Shown here one piece after another: positions 1 through 7,857 of a stretch of 30,426 bases of DNA. Made by a program: the position numbers and the translations under genes. The stretch comes from CAYOHP01 sp964403795 [NCBI: uncultured bacterium] (GTDB taxonomy: Bacteria > Muiribacteriota > UBA6191 > CAZXTJ01). Below the pieces are notes generated by a model that was not told the DNA's origin, ran no database searches, and was given only the letters and a program-made list of their open reading frames with translations. Numbering within the stretch: the stretch's first letter is position 1; every line of letters begins with the position of its first letter. The stretch spans positions 1 through 30,426 of the forward strand of contig CAYOHP010000076.1 of NCBI GenBank assembly GCA_964403795.1, in the 5' to 3' direction.

Positions 1-423
1 AGACTCCCGGGCTTCGATGCCTCCCGGGCCGGCTGGGCGCTCCTGGTCTCGGTGGTGGCCGCCGGGCTCGGGACCCTGGCCCTGGTGCCGTCCCTCTCCG
101 AGGTGGCGAACGCCACCAGCTTCGGGAGGTCGCTCACCGCCAGCCGTCGTCTGGTCGTCGAAGGCCTCGGTGCCGGGGCCCTGGCCGCCGCCCTGCTCGG
201 GATCGTCGGGTACCTCGGCGAGCGCCGCCGCTACGAGGAGCGGATCGCCATGACCGTCGAGGAGCGGCGGCGCGAGGCGATCGAGGAACTCGGGAATCCG
301 GTGGTGCGGGCCCGGATCCGGGAACTCTCGGAGCGGAGCGCAGGGGGGGCGGCCGGCCCGGGGGGGGCGCCCCGCGAGCCGGTGGCCACCCTGCGGGGAC
401 CGGGTGACGGGATGGCGGCGTGA
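1..423 (+). CDS. flhB: FlhB-like flagellar export protein, 3' part only, lacking the autocleavage domain
   Basis: The reading frame enters from the left edge, so the N-terminus is outside the window. Two hydrophobic segments (about residues 12-32 and 58-78 of the visible part) are followed by a charged stretch, ERRRYEERIAMTVEERRRE, and then GNPVVRARIREL. This matches the FlhB/SctU linker after the last membrane helix (family pattern: RMSxxEVKxExKxxEGDPxxKxRIR). FlhB forms the membrane gate of the flagellar type III export apparatus together with FlhA, and normally continues for about 150 residues with a cytoplasmic domain carrying the self-cleaving NPTH motif. Here the frame instead runs through a short Gly/Pro/Ala-rich tail to a TGA that overlaps the flhA GTG start (GTGA). 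No NPTH is present and there is no room for that domain in any frame. The family call rests on the linker and the position before flhA. Confidence 0.78.
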   Translation, partial: RLPGFDASRAGWALLVSVVAAGLGTLALVPSLSEVANATSFGRSLTASRRLVVEGLGAGALAAALLGIVGYLGERRRYEERIAMTVEERRREAIEELGNPVVRARIRELSERSAGGAAGPGGAPREPVATLRGPGDGMAA

Positions 424-2462
424 TCCGCGACCGCCTCTCCTCCATGAGGCCCGAGATGCTCGCCGGGCCGCTGGTGCTGCTGCTCCTGGGGGTGGTGCTC
501 TTCCCCCTTCCGGCCATGCTCCTCGACCTCTGCCTGGTCGCCAACCTGGTCGCCGCCTTCCTGCTGGTGATGCTGGCCGCTTCGATCGAGCAGAAGACCC
601 GGCTCTCGATGCTCCCCACCCTGCTCCTGGTCATGACCCTGGGGCGGCTGGCCCTGAACGTGGCTTCCACCCGACTGATCCTCACCCAGGGCAGTTCGTT
701 CGCGGGAGTGCTGGTGCTGGCCTTCGGTTCCTGGGTGCTCCAGGGGAGCCTGGGGGTCGGGCTGGTCCTGTTCTCGATCCTGGTGGCGGTCCAGTACCTG
801 GTGGTGGCCAAGGGCTCCGAGCGGGTCGCCGAGGTGGCGGCCCGCTTCCGCCTCGATGCCCTGCCGATGCGCCAGACCATGATCGAGGCCCGTCGCCAGG
901 ACCGGAGCCTGACCCCCGACGAGGCCGATCGGGAACTGGCGGAGCTCCAGCAGGAGTCGGACTTCTACGGAGCCCTCGACGGCGCCAGCAAGTTCGTCAA
1001 GGGCGAGACCATGGCGGGGTTCCTGATCACCGGGATCAACCTGGTGGGGGGCATCGCCATCGGGTTGTCCCGGGGCGAGGGGTCGCTCGGGGACGTGGTC
1101 CGGACCTACTGCCTGCTGACGGTGGGGGACGGCCTGGTGGGCTGGGTCCCCTCGATGATGGTGGCGGTGGCCGCCGGCCTGGTCACCACCAAGACCTCGG
1201 GCCAGGGCTCGCTCTCGCTGCGGGTGGTCGACGAGGTCCTGCAGAGTCCGGTGGCCGTGGGGGTCTCGCTGCTCGGGACCGGGTCGATGCTCCTGGTCTT
1301 CGGCGCCTTCTCGGGGGTCCGCCCGCTGACCTTCCTGGGCTTGGCGACCCTGTGTTTCGCCGGTGCCGGCGTCTTCTTCTGGACCCACTCGCAGGCGGAG
1401 GCCGCCGCCCAGGCCGAGGCACCCGACGCTCCGGTGGTGTTGGAACTCTCCGAGACCACCTGGCGACGATTGGCGCAGGCCTTCCCCCAGGCCCTGGCGC
1501 CGAACCTCGAGGCGGCCGGCCACGGGCTCCGGGACCAGCTCGGCATCCGGATCCCCGTCCCCGAGCTCCGGCCCCGGTCGGACCTCCAGGCCGGCCGCTG
1601 GCGGGTCCTCGTCGACGGCCTGTTGGCCGGGGAAGGGGACCTGGATCCCGAGCGCTACCTGGCGGTCCACTCGGGCGAGGCTCCCGGCGAGCGCCTGCCC
1701 GGCGATCCCGACCGCGATCCCCTGGGCCATCGCCCGGCCCTTCTGATCGCACCCGAGGCCGCCGCCAAGGCCCAATCGCTGGGCTACGAGGTGCTCTCGC
1801 CCCCCGAGGTACTGGGGGCACGGCTGGCCCGGGTGCTCCTCGACCGCGCCGCCGACCTCTTCGACCACGAGGCGGCCAAGGCCTGGCTTGCCGAGGGTTC
1901 TCGGCGCTTCCCGGCACTGGCCCGCGAGGTCTCTGCCCTGGGCGTGACCGCCCTGCGCGAGGTCCTGGTCGGCCTGCTCTCGGAGGGGGTCTCGCTCCGT
2001 TCCAACGCCCGGATCCTGGAGGCCTTGGCGGTCAAGCGGGAGCACAAGGGCAGGGCGCTCCTCGAGGCGGTCCGGGCGGAGATCGGCCGGCTGGTGGTGG
2101 AGCCGCTCCTGGGCGCCGACCGCCAGCTCCGCTGCCTGGTCCTGGCTCCGGCGCTGGAGGCCGAGCTCCGGGCCAGCTTCGCCCCCGGGGACGATGGCGG
2201 CGAGTTCCTGGCCATCGCCCCCGATCTCGGAGGCGAGCTCACCATGGCGATCCGGGCCCGCTCGGAGGGGATGGCCCGTCGCGGCATGGTCCCGGTGCTG
2301 CTCGTGTCGCGCCGCTTGCGTCCCCATCTCCGCCACTTCCTGCGTGGCCGGGTCGCCGACCTCCGGGTGCTCGCCTACGAGGAGGCCGACGGCATCGGGT
2401 TGCGTACCGAGGCCGTGATCGACCGTTTCTCGCGGCCGGGCGCCGCCGCCTCCGTCGGCTGA
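420..2462 (+). CDS. flhA: FlhA flagellar type III export gate protein
   Basis: 680 residues, close to the usual FlhA length of about 690. FlhA forms the nonameric export gate: an N-terminal membrane half and a cytoplasmic half that docks chaperone-substrate complexes. Visible family signatures are LALNVASTRLIL (about residue 76), DFYGALDGASKFVKGE (about 181) and GDGLVGWVPSMM (about 236). About eight hydrophobic helices lie before residue 320 and the cytoplasmic domain occupies about 340-680. The GTG start at 420 overlaps the flhB stop, implying translational coupling. The cytoplasmic half is divergent: hand alignment with Salmonella FlhA puts Gly436 and Ala467 where the chaperone-docking Phe459 and Thr490 lie, while an Asp (433) matches Asp456. 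The QIPAL part of the FHIPEP signature is also changed, to GWVPS. The family is certain; normal substrate docking is not. Confidence 0.95.
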   Translation: MIRDRLSSMRPEMLAGPLVLLLLGVVLFPLPAMLLDLCLVANLVAAFLLVMLAASIEQKTRLSMLPTLLLVMTLGRLALNVASTRLILTQGSSFAGVLVLAFGSWVLQGSLGVGLVLFSILVAVQYLVVAKGSERVAEVAARFRLDALPMRQTMIEARRQDRSLTPDEADRELAELQQESDFYGALDGASKFVKGETMAGFLITGINLVGGIAIGLSRGEGSLGDVVRTYCLLTVGDGLVGWVPSMMVAVAAGLVTTKTSGQGSLSLRVVDEVLQSPVAVGVSLLGTGSMLLVFGAFSGVRPLTFLGLATLCFAGAGVFFWTHSQAEAAAQAEAPDAPVVLELSETTWRRLAQAFPQALAPNLEAAGHGLRDQLGIRIPVPELRPRSDLQAGRWRVLVDGLLAGEGDLDPERYLAVHSGEAPGERLPGDPDRDPLGHRPALLIAPEAAAKAQSLGYEVLSPPEVLGARLARVLLDRAADLFDHEAAKAWLAEGSRRFPALAREVSALGVTALREVLVGLLSEGVSLRSNARILEALAVKREHKGRALLEAVRAEIGRLVVEPLLGADRQLRCLVLAPALEAELRASFAPGDDGGEFLAIAPDLGGELTMAIRARSEGMARRGMVPVLLVSRRLRPHLRHFLRGRVADLRVLAYEEADGIGLRTEAVIDRFSRPGAAASVG

Positions 2463-2532
2463 ACCGGGCACCAGCTGCGGATTTCCCGACAGGTTCCCTG
2501 AGGTGATCGCGGACATCCGCATCCAGAGCCGA

Positions 2533-2550
2533 CGCGAAATTTTTTTCGCG
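2533..2550. other. AT-rich hairpin between flhA and the first flhG
   Basis: A perfect 7-bp inverted repeat, CGCGAAA/TTTCGCG, with a TTTT loop lies 70 nt after the flhA stop. It is a conspicuous AT island in otherwise about 70% GC sequence. It could be a weak terminator, an mRNA processing site or a protein-binding site. It is not a classical intrinsic terminator, because the T run is inside the hairpin and is not followed by a U tract. Confidence 0.4.
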
Positions 2551-2632
2551 GCCCGACGGACCCCGAACCATGATGGGGAGCGAGCCGCCGCGGCGGGCCG
2601 TGCATGAGCCGATGGGAAGCGGCTCCCGGGCC

Positions 2633-2662
2633 TTGCGAGCGGCTCGCGGGGACCGCTACCAT
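2633..2662 (+). promoter_or_regulatory. Putative housekeeping promoter of the flhG-flhG-flhF unit
   Basis: TTGCGA (2633-2638) and TACCAT (2657-2662) are separated by 18 bp; each matches four of six positions of the sigma-70 consensus. Transcription would begin near 2669, about 39 nt before the ATG at 2708. This fits the chosen start and excludes the longer in-frame start at 2570. It is the only -10-like element in this intergenic region with a plausible -35 partner. Confidence 0.45.
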
Positions 2663-2707
2663 CGGACCCCCGGAGGGGGCTGTGGCGAGCCACTCCGCGA
2701 GGAGCCG

Positions 2708-3592
2708 ATGGACCAGGCGCTCAAGCTGAGGGAGATGGCCGCCCAGAACCGGGCGACCCGGGTCTCCGGTCCTCCTCCGGCACCCTCCCCGGAGACCCCG
2801 CTCCGGATCCTGGCGGTGACCAGCGGCAAGGGCGGGGTGGGCAAGACCAGCTTCAGCATCAACTTCGCCCTGGCGCTCCGCTCGCTGGGCAAGCGGGTCG
2901 CGCTGCTCGACGCCGACCTGGGCCTCGCCAACGTGAACGTGGCGCTCGGCCTCCCGGTGCGCAGCACGCTCCAGGAGGTCGTGAGCGGAGAACGCACCAT
3001 GCGGGAGGTGGCGGTCGAGGGTCCCGAGGGCCTGGTGCTGATCCCGGGAGGCTCCGGGGTCCAGGAACTCGCCGACCTCGATGCCGCCGGACGCCAACGC
3101 CTGGTGAGCGGGCTCTCCGAACTCGCGGGCCTGGCGGACATCCTGATCGTGGATACCGCCGCCGGCATCTCCCGCAACGTGCTGGGGTTCGCGTTGGCCG
3201 CCGACACGGTGGTGGTGGTGACGGTTCCCGAGCCGCCGGCCATCGCCGACGCCTACGGAGTCATCAAGACCCTCTTGACCGAGAAGCGGGACGCCGACAT
3301 CCGGCTGGTGGTGAACCGGACCATGCAGCCGTTCGAGGGGCGGGCCGTGTACGAGAAGCTCGACCTGGTGGCCCAGCGCTTCCTCCACACCCGGCTGCGC
3401 AGTCTGGGGGCGATCCCCGACGACGAGACCGTGCCGCGGTGCGTGCGCCAGCAGAAGGCCTTCTTCCTGGAGTGTCCAGGCTCCCAGCCTTCCCGGGCGG
3501 TGCGGCGGATGGCGGAGGACCTGGCGGGCGAGGGCAACGGGACGGGCGGTATCCTCGGATTCCTGGGACGTTGGATGCGGTGGTTCCGATGA
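2708..3592 (+). CDS. flhG: FlhG/MinD-like ATPase 1, with FlhF-activator motif
   Basis: 294 residues. A deviant Walker A, KGGVGKT (41-47), is followed by LLDADLGLANVNVALG and by GGSGVQELADLD, which are typical of the FlhG (YlxH/MinD2) branch of the MinD family. FlhG controls flagellar number and placement with the SRP-type GTPase FlhF. Residues 2-8 read DQALKLR, an exact match to the DQAxxLR element by which FlhG stimulates FlhF GTP hydrolysis. The C-terminus (GFLGRWMRWFR) looks like an amphipathic membrane-targeting helix. The ATG at 2708 is preceded by GAGGAG (3 nt spacing) and places DQAxxLR at the very N-terminus, as in known FlhG. It follows flhA after 245 bp and overlaps the next ATPase by ATGA. 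Confidence 0.9.
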   Translation: MDQALKLREMAAQNRATRVSGPPPAPSPETPLRILAVTSGKGGVGKTSFSINFALALRSLGKRVALLDADLGLANVNVALGLPVRSTLQEVVSGERTMREVAVEGPEGLVLIPGGSGVQELADLDAAGRQRLVSGLSELAGLADILIVDTAAGISRNVLGFALAADTVVVVTVPEPPAIADAYGVIKTLLTEKRDADIRLVVNRTMQPFEGRAVYEKLDLVAQRFLHTRLRSLGAIPDDETVPRCVRQQKAFFLECPGSQPSRAVRRMAEDLAGEGNGTGGILGFLGRWMRWFR

Positions 3593-4422
3593 CGATGGCA
3601 CGAGCCTGTCGGGTCCTGGCGGTGACCTCGGGCAAGGGCGGGGTGGGCAAGTCCAACATCACCGCCAACCTCTGTCTCTCGATCGCCCGGCTGGGGCGGA
3701 CCGTGGTGGCCATGGACGCCGACCTGGGTCTCGCCAACCTGGACGTGATCTTCGGGGTCCGGCCGACCCACACCCTGCTCCATGCCGTGAAGGGCAAGAA
3801 GGACCTGCTCGACATCCTGATGGCAGGCGGTCCAGGCGTCCGATTCGTGGCCGGCGGCAGCGGCATCCAGGAACTCGCCGACCTGGATCCGACGGCCCGC
3901 CGATCCCTGATCGAGAACCTCCGGAAGCTCGAGCGCTACGCCGACTACCTGGTGCTCGACACCGGGGCCGGGCTCTCGTCGAACGTGATGAGCTTCGTGC
4001 TGGCCGCCGACGAGGTGCTGCTGGTGACGACCCCGGAGCCGACCGCCATGGCCGATGCCTACGGCGTCCTGAAGACCATCTCCGCCCATGAAGGTCCGAG
4101 GCCTCCGGTCCGGATCATCGTGAACCGGGTCAGGGACCCGGAGGAGGCGGTGGCGACCAGTCGTCGCCTCCGCAAGGTCGCCAAGGAGTTCCTGGAACTC
4201 GACGTCGGGCACCTCGGCTTCGTGATCGAGGACCGGAGCGTGGCCCTGGCGGTCCGGGCCCAGAAGCCCTTCGTGCGCGCCTACCCCAACTGCGAGGCCT
4301 CGGCCTGCGTCGCCAACCTGGCGGCCAATCTCCTCGACCTCCCGGTGGCCCATCCGGGTCGGAGCGCCCCCAGCTTCTTCGACCGCCTCCAGTCCTACCT
4401 GCGGGTGGGGGGCGCGGCATGA
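3589..4422 (+). CDS. FlhG/MinD-like ATPase 2, without the FlhF-activator motif
   Basis: 277 residues, a paralogue of the preceding gene. Shared features are VLAVTSGKGGVGKS (Walker A Lys16-Ser22), MDADLGLANLDVIFG, GGSGIQELADLD and PEPTAMADAYG. The protein starts directly at the first beta strand (MTMARACRVLAV), so the DQAxxLR segment that activates FlhF is absent. A C-terminal amphipathic stretch, SFFDRLQSYLR, could bind the membrane. The ATG at 3589 overlaps the previous TGA (ATGA), and its own stop overlaps the flhF ATG in the same way, so all three are translationally coupled. It may partner FlhG1 as a heterodimer or read out a different polar landmark; both are inference. The FlhG/MinD family call is firm, the exact role is not. 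Confidence 0.87.
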   Translation: MTMARACRVLAVTSGKGGVGKSNITANLCLSIARLGRTVVAMDADLGLANLDVIFGVRPTHTLLHAVKGKKDLLDILMAGGPGVRFVAGGSGIQELADLDPTARRSLIENLRKLERYADYLVLDTGAGLSSNVMSFVLAADEVLLVTTPEPTAMADAYGVLKTISAHEGPRPPVRIIVNRVRDPEEAVATSRRLRKVAKEFLELDVGHLGFVIEDRSVALAVRAQKPFVRAYPNCEASACVANLAANLLDLPVAHPGRSAPSFFDRLQSYLRVGGAA

Positions 4423-6221
4423 GCCTCCGGACCTTCACCGCGGGGAGCGCCGAGGAAGCCTACGCCCAGGCCCGCAAGGCCTTCGGGCCCGACGCCTGCA
4501 TCTTCTCGACCCGCTCGTTCCGGCCCGGGCCATGGCTCCTGCGCTGGCTCCGGGCGCCGGTTTACGAGGTGGTGGCCGGGGCCGCCACCCTCCGGCCCGA
4601 TCCCGCCCCGGGCTCCCTCCTGGCCGGCCGACCGACGCCGGGTGCCAGGCCCGCCCTGACCCCCAGCCGGACCTTCCTGCCTTCGTCCCTCGGCCTGGCC
4701 GGCGGCTACGGAGCCCAGGTGCCGCCCGGCCTCGGCCAAGGCGGAAACCCGCCGGCGGCTCCGGGATCCGGGGGATCGCCCTCCGGCGCCTACCCGAGTC
4801 CGGCGCCCGCCGCGGTCCGTCCGGACCTCGACCCCCGATCGCCCCGAGGCGCACCTCCCTCGGGACCCGGCCCCGTCGGCGACCGTCCGCCGTCGATGCC
4901 CGGCTACCCGTTCCCGGGACCGAGCCCCCAGGCGGGTCCCGAGTACGGCTTCCGCTCGGTGGCGGTGGGAGCCGTGGGCGCGGCCGGGGCGACCGGACCG
5001 GGTCCGGTCCCGCCCGGCAGTCCTGGATCCGGTCTCGGGTGCGGTCCGCACCCGGCGGCCTTCCCGGGCGCCGCGACGCCGCCCGCCCTCGGCCCGGTGC
5101 CGGCACCGGGTCCTGGTCCGGATTCGGCCGCCCAGGCTCCCGCGGGACCGGAGCTGCGCGAGGTCGAGCGCAGCGTGGCGGCCCTGAAGCGCCAGGTCGA
5201 CGAGCTCGCCCAGTTGAAGGGCCTGCTCCAGACGGTGCTCGCCCGAACCGGTCAGCTCGAACCGGCGCCGGTGCCGGCCGGGGCCCTGGAGACCCTCTCC
5301 CGCATGCCTCCGCCCGCCCGGCTCCCGGAGGCCTTCGAGGGGCTGTGCGGCGGCCTCAAGGCCTCCGGCCTCGAGACCCGGATCCGGGCCATGGTCCGGG
5401 ACGCGGTGCGCACTGCGCTCTCCCCGGCCGAGCTGGCGGATCCGGAGAAGGTCTATCGGGCGGCGGTCGACGGCCTGGCCGAGCTGCTCCGGGTCGGCCC
5501 GCCCATCGACCCGCGGCGCGGCCCGGAGGGGCCCAGGATCGTGGTCCTGGTGGGACCGACCGGGGTCGGCAAGACCACCACCCTCGCCAAGCTCGGCGCC
5601 ATCCTGGGGCTCGAGGGCAAGGGTCGGGTGGCCTTCGTGACCCTCGATACCTACCGGCTGGCGGCCCCCGACCAGTTGAAGCAGTACGCCGACATCATCG
5701 AGGTCCCGATCAAGGTGGCGTTCCGCCCCGAGGATCTCCGCAGCGCCCTCAGGACCTTCACGAACCACGACGTGGTGCTGGTCGACACCGTGGGTCGCAG
5801 CCACCGTAACGAGGAGGACCTGGCCGAGCTCTCCCGCTTCATGGGGGAGCTCCCGGGCGCCGAGGTGCTGCTGGTGGTCTCGGCCACCACCAAGGACGAG
5901 GACCTGACCGCGATCTGCCGGGCCTTCCGCCCCCTGGGCGTGGCCGGGGCCGTGGTCACCAAGCTCGACGAGACCTCGTGCTACGGCGGGGTGGTCAACC
6001 TGCTGGTGGGCGAGCGTCTGCCGGTCCACTACATGACCACCGGCCAGGCCGTGCCCAACGACATCCAGGCCGCCGACGCCCGGGCCCTGGCCGCACTCGC
6101 CATGCCCCGGCCCCCGGCGCAAGAACGGGCCGGGTCCAGCGAGCGGGAAGCCACCTCGCGTGCCCCGTCGTCCGAGCCGGCCGCCGACGAGGACCCCGAA
6201 CCCGGCGAGCAGGCGGCCTGA
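4419..6221 (+). CDS. flhF: FlhF, SRP-family GTPase for flagellar placement
   Basis: 600 residues. The N-terminus (MSLRTFTAGSAEEAYAQARK, then GPDACIFSTRS) is the FlhF opening. Residues about 55-240 are an extremely Pro/Gly/Ala-rich linker in the position of the B domain. A helical N domain (about 240-365) precedes the G domain with GPTGVGKTTT (G1, 379-388), DTYRLAAPDQL (from 410), DTVGR (456-460) and TKLDE (514-518), followed by GQAVPNDI. FlhF is the membrane-associated GTPase that recruits the flagellar base at the pole and is regulated by FlhG. The order flhA-flhG-flhG-flhF is unusual; flhF usually precedes flhG. The C-terminal tail after about 560 is acidic and low-complexity. Confidence 0.94.
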   Translation: MSLRTFTAGSAEEAYAQARKAFGPDACIFSTRSFRPGPWLLRWLRAPVYEVVAGAATLRPDPAPGSLLAGRPTPGARPALTPSRTFLPSSLGLAGGYGAQVPPGLGQGGNPPAAPGSGGSPSGAYPSPAPAAVRPDLDPRSPRGAPPSGPGPVGDRPPSMPGYPFPGPSPQAGPEYGFRSVAVGAVGAAGATGPGPVPPGSPGSGLGCGPHPAAFPGAATPPALGPVPAPGPGPDSAAQAPAGPELREVERSVAALKRQVDELAQLKGLLQTVLARTGQLEPAPVPAGALETLSRMPPPARLPEAFEGLCGGLKASGLETRIRAMVRDAVRTALSPAELADPEKVYRAAVDGLAELLRVGPPIDPRRGPEGPRIVVLVGPTGVGKTTTLAKLGAILGLEGKGRVAFVTLDTYRLAAPDQLKQYADIIEVPIKVAFRPEDLRSALRTFTNHDVVLVDTVGRSHRNEEDLAELSRFMGELPGAEVLLVVSATTKDEDLTAICRAFRPLGVAGAVVTKLDETSCYGGVVNLLVGERLPVHYMTTGQAVPNDIQAADARALAALAMPRPPAQERAGSSEREATSRAPSSEPAADEDPEPGEQAA

Positions 6222-6290
6222 CGAAGTCCCAGGGGATCGCCCTCGGCACCAGGGCCGGCGGCCTCGAAGCGGGTCCGGGATCCGCCCCGA

Positions 6291-7853
6291 CTACTCCCCG
6301 GCGAGCCCCAGCATCTTGACCAGCATCGGCTTCTCGCCCTGGATCGCGGTCCGCTGCAGGTAGGGGGCGAGGCCGCGCCGGCCGCCGAGCTCCTCGCCTC
6401 CCCCGGCCCGCCCCGGTCCCCCGTGGACCATCTGGGGCAGCACCGTGCCGGGGCCGGGCGAGTGCTCGGCCACCCGGGCACTGCCGACCGTGATCCGCCC
6501 ATGGAAGGCGGCGATCCCGAAGACCGTCTCCTCCACGAAGGCCCGGTCGTCGGAGTACACGCTCGCCACCAGGCTGCCCCGGCCGCGGCGCACGCCCTCG
6601 ATCGCACCCGTGGCGTCCCCCGCCCAAGGCACGATCGTGGCCACCGGTCCGAAGACCTCGAGGTCGTGGACCGCACTGGCGTCCTCGCGGCCCTTCAGCA
6701 GCACCGGGGCCACGAAGTAGCCCCGGTCGCCCTCCACCCCGACGAGCTTGCCGCGGCCGCCGTCGCCCAGGACCGGCTCGGCCTCGGCCCGGAGCTTCGC
6801 CAGCCCGGCCTGCACGTCGGCGCGCTGCGAGGCGGTGGCCAGCGGGCCCATGCGCACCGCGCTCTCGGAGGGATCGCCCACCTTGACCAGCGAGATCTCG
6901 GCGGAGAGCGCCTCGGCCACCTCCTCGACCCGCTCCCTGGGCACGAACACCCGGCGGATCGCGGTGCACTTCTGGCCGGCCTTCTGGGTGACGTCCTTGG
7001 CGACCTCGCGGAGGAACATGTCGAAGGTCTCCGAGCCCGACTCGACGTCCGGGCCGAGCACCGCGGCGTTCAGGCTGTCGGCCTCGACGTTGACCCGCAC
7101 CGAATCGCGGACCACGTTGGGGCGGCTGCGGAGCGTCACCCCGGTGTCCCAGGAACCGGTGAAGGCGAGCACGTCCTGGGGCCCGAGGTGGTCGACCAGG
7201 TCGCCGGCGGCGCCCACCACCAGCGAGAGGGCACCCGGAGGCAGCACCCCGGCTTCGACCACCAGCTCGACGATCCGGGCGGCCACCATGGCCGTGGACG
7301 TGGCGGGCTTCACCACGCAGGGCATGCCGGCGAGCAGGGCCACCGCCAGCTTCTCGCACATCCCCCAGGCCGGGAAGTTGAAGGCGTTGATGTGGACCGC
7401 CACACCCTGGCGGGGCGAGAGCACGTGGGCCCCCACGTAACGAGGAGACCGTCCCAGGGTCTCGAGCTCGCCGTCGACCAGGAAGCGGGCGTCCCCCAGA
7501 CCCCGGCCCAGCTCGGCGTAGTACGACAAGGTGGCGGTGGCCCCGTCCAGGTCGAACTTGGCGTCGCTGCGGGTGTTGCCTCCGTTGGCGATGGCGAGCT
7601 CGATCAGCGGGTCGCGGGCGGCATGGACGGTCTTCGAGAGCCCCGCCAGCAGCTCGGCCCGCTCCCGGAACCCCAGCGACCGCAGCGCCGGACCGCCCAC
7701 GGCCCGGGCGAACCCCAGGGCCTCCCCCATGGAGAGGCCGCGGGTCGAGGCGGTGGCCAGCACCTCCTCGGTGGTCGGGTTCACCAGGGGAGCTCCGTCC
7801 CCCTCGCCCTCGACCCACTTCCCGCCGACGTAGCTCGCGAGCTTGTGGGCCAT
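6291..7853 (-). CDS. boxD: BoxD-type aldehyde dehydrogenase (3,4-didehydroadipyl-CoA semialdehyde dehydrogenase)
   Basis: 520 residues, aldehyde dehydrogenase superfamily in the BoxD/PaaZ-like branch. The active site shows FNFPAWG (oxyanion Asn159), the base Glu257 in VNVEADSLN, and nucleophile Cys296 in KAGQKCTAIRR, which is characteristic of this branch. BoxD oxidises the semialdehyde released by BoxC ring opening to 3,4-didehydroadipyl-CoA, using NADP in characterised enzymes. It lies 4 bp downstream of boxB in the same direction, which supports BoxD over PaaZ. There is no C-terminal MaoC hydratase domain, which also argues against PaaZ. The start at 7853 has a GAGG 3 nt upstream. It converges with flhF across a 69-bp gap. 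Confidence 0.88.
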   Translation of the reverse strand: MAHKLASYVGGKWVEGEGDGAPLVNPTTEEVLATASTRGLSMGEALGFARAVGGPALRSLGFRERAELLAGLSKTVHAARDPLIELAIANGGNTRSDAKFDLDGATATLSYYAELGRGLGDARFLVDGELETLGRSPRYVGAHVLSPRQGVAVHINAFNFPAWGMCEKLAVALLAGMPCVVKPATSTAMVAARIVELVVEAGVLPPGALSLVVGAAGDLVDHLGPQDVLAFTGSWDTGVTLRSRPNVVRDSVRVNVEADSLNAAVLGPDVESGSETFDMFLREVAKDVTQKAGQKCTAIRRVFVPRERVEEVAEALSAEISLVKVGDPSESAVRMGPLATASQRADVQAGLAKLRAEAEPVLGDGGRGKLVGVEGDRGYFVAPVLLKGREDASAVHDLEVFGPVATIVPWAGDATGAIEGVRRGRGSLVASVYSDDRAFVEETVFGIAAFHGRITVGSARVAEHSPGPGTVLPQMVHGGPGRAGGGEELGGRRGLAPYLQRTAIQGEKPMLVKMLGLAGE

Positions 7854-7857
7854 CGCC

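Noticed and set aside
346-368. G7 and G8 runs in the flhB tail as a frameshift that could hide the missing domain
   Set aside because: Only about 60 nt remain before flhA begins, far too little for the NPTH domain in any frame.
231-2693. An 820-codon open frame on the minus strand opposite flhA
   Set aside because: It is antisense to a full-length FlhA with family motifs throughout; in about 70% GC DNA long stop-free antisense frames are common. Its composition (Gly, Gln, His, Asp, Pro) matches no protein family.
2570-2707. Upstream ATGs extending FlhG1 by 46 residues
   Set aside because: The extension is Arg/Gly-rich, contains the likely promoter, and would move DQAxxLR away from the N-terminus. 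ATG 2708 has GAGGAG just upstream.
6269-6285. Possible terminator hairpin between flhF and boxD
   Set aside because: The stem is six pairs with one G-T wobble and no T tract on either strand.
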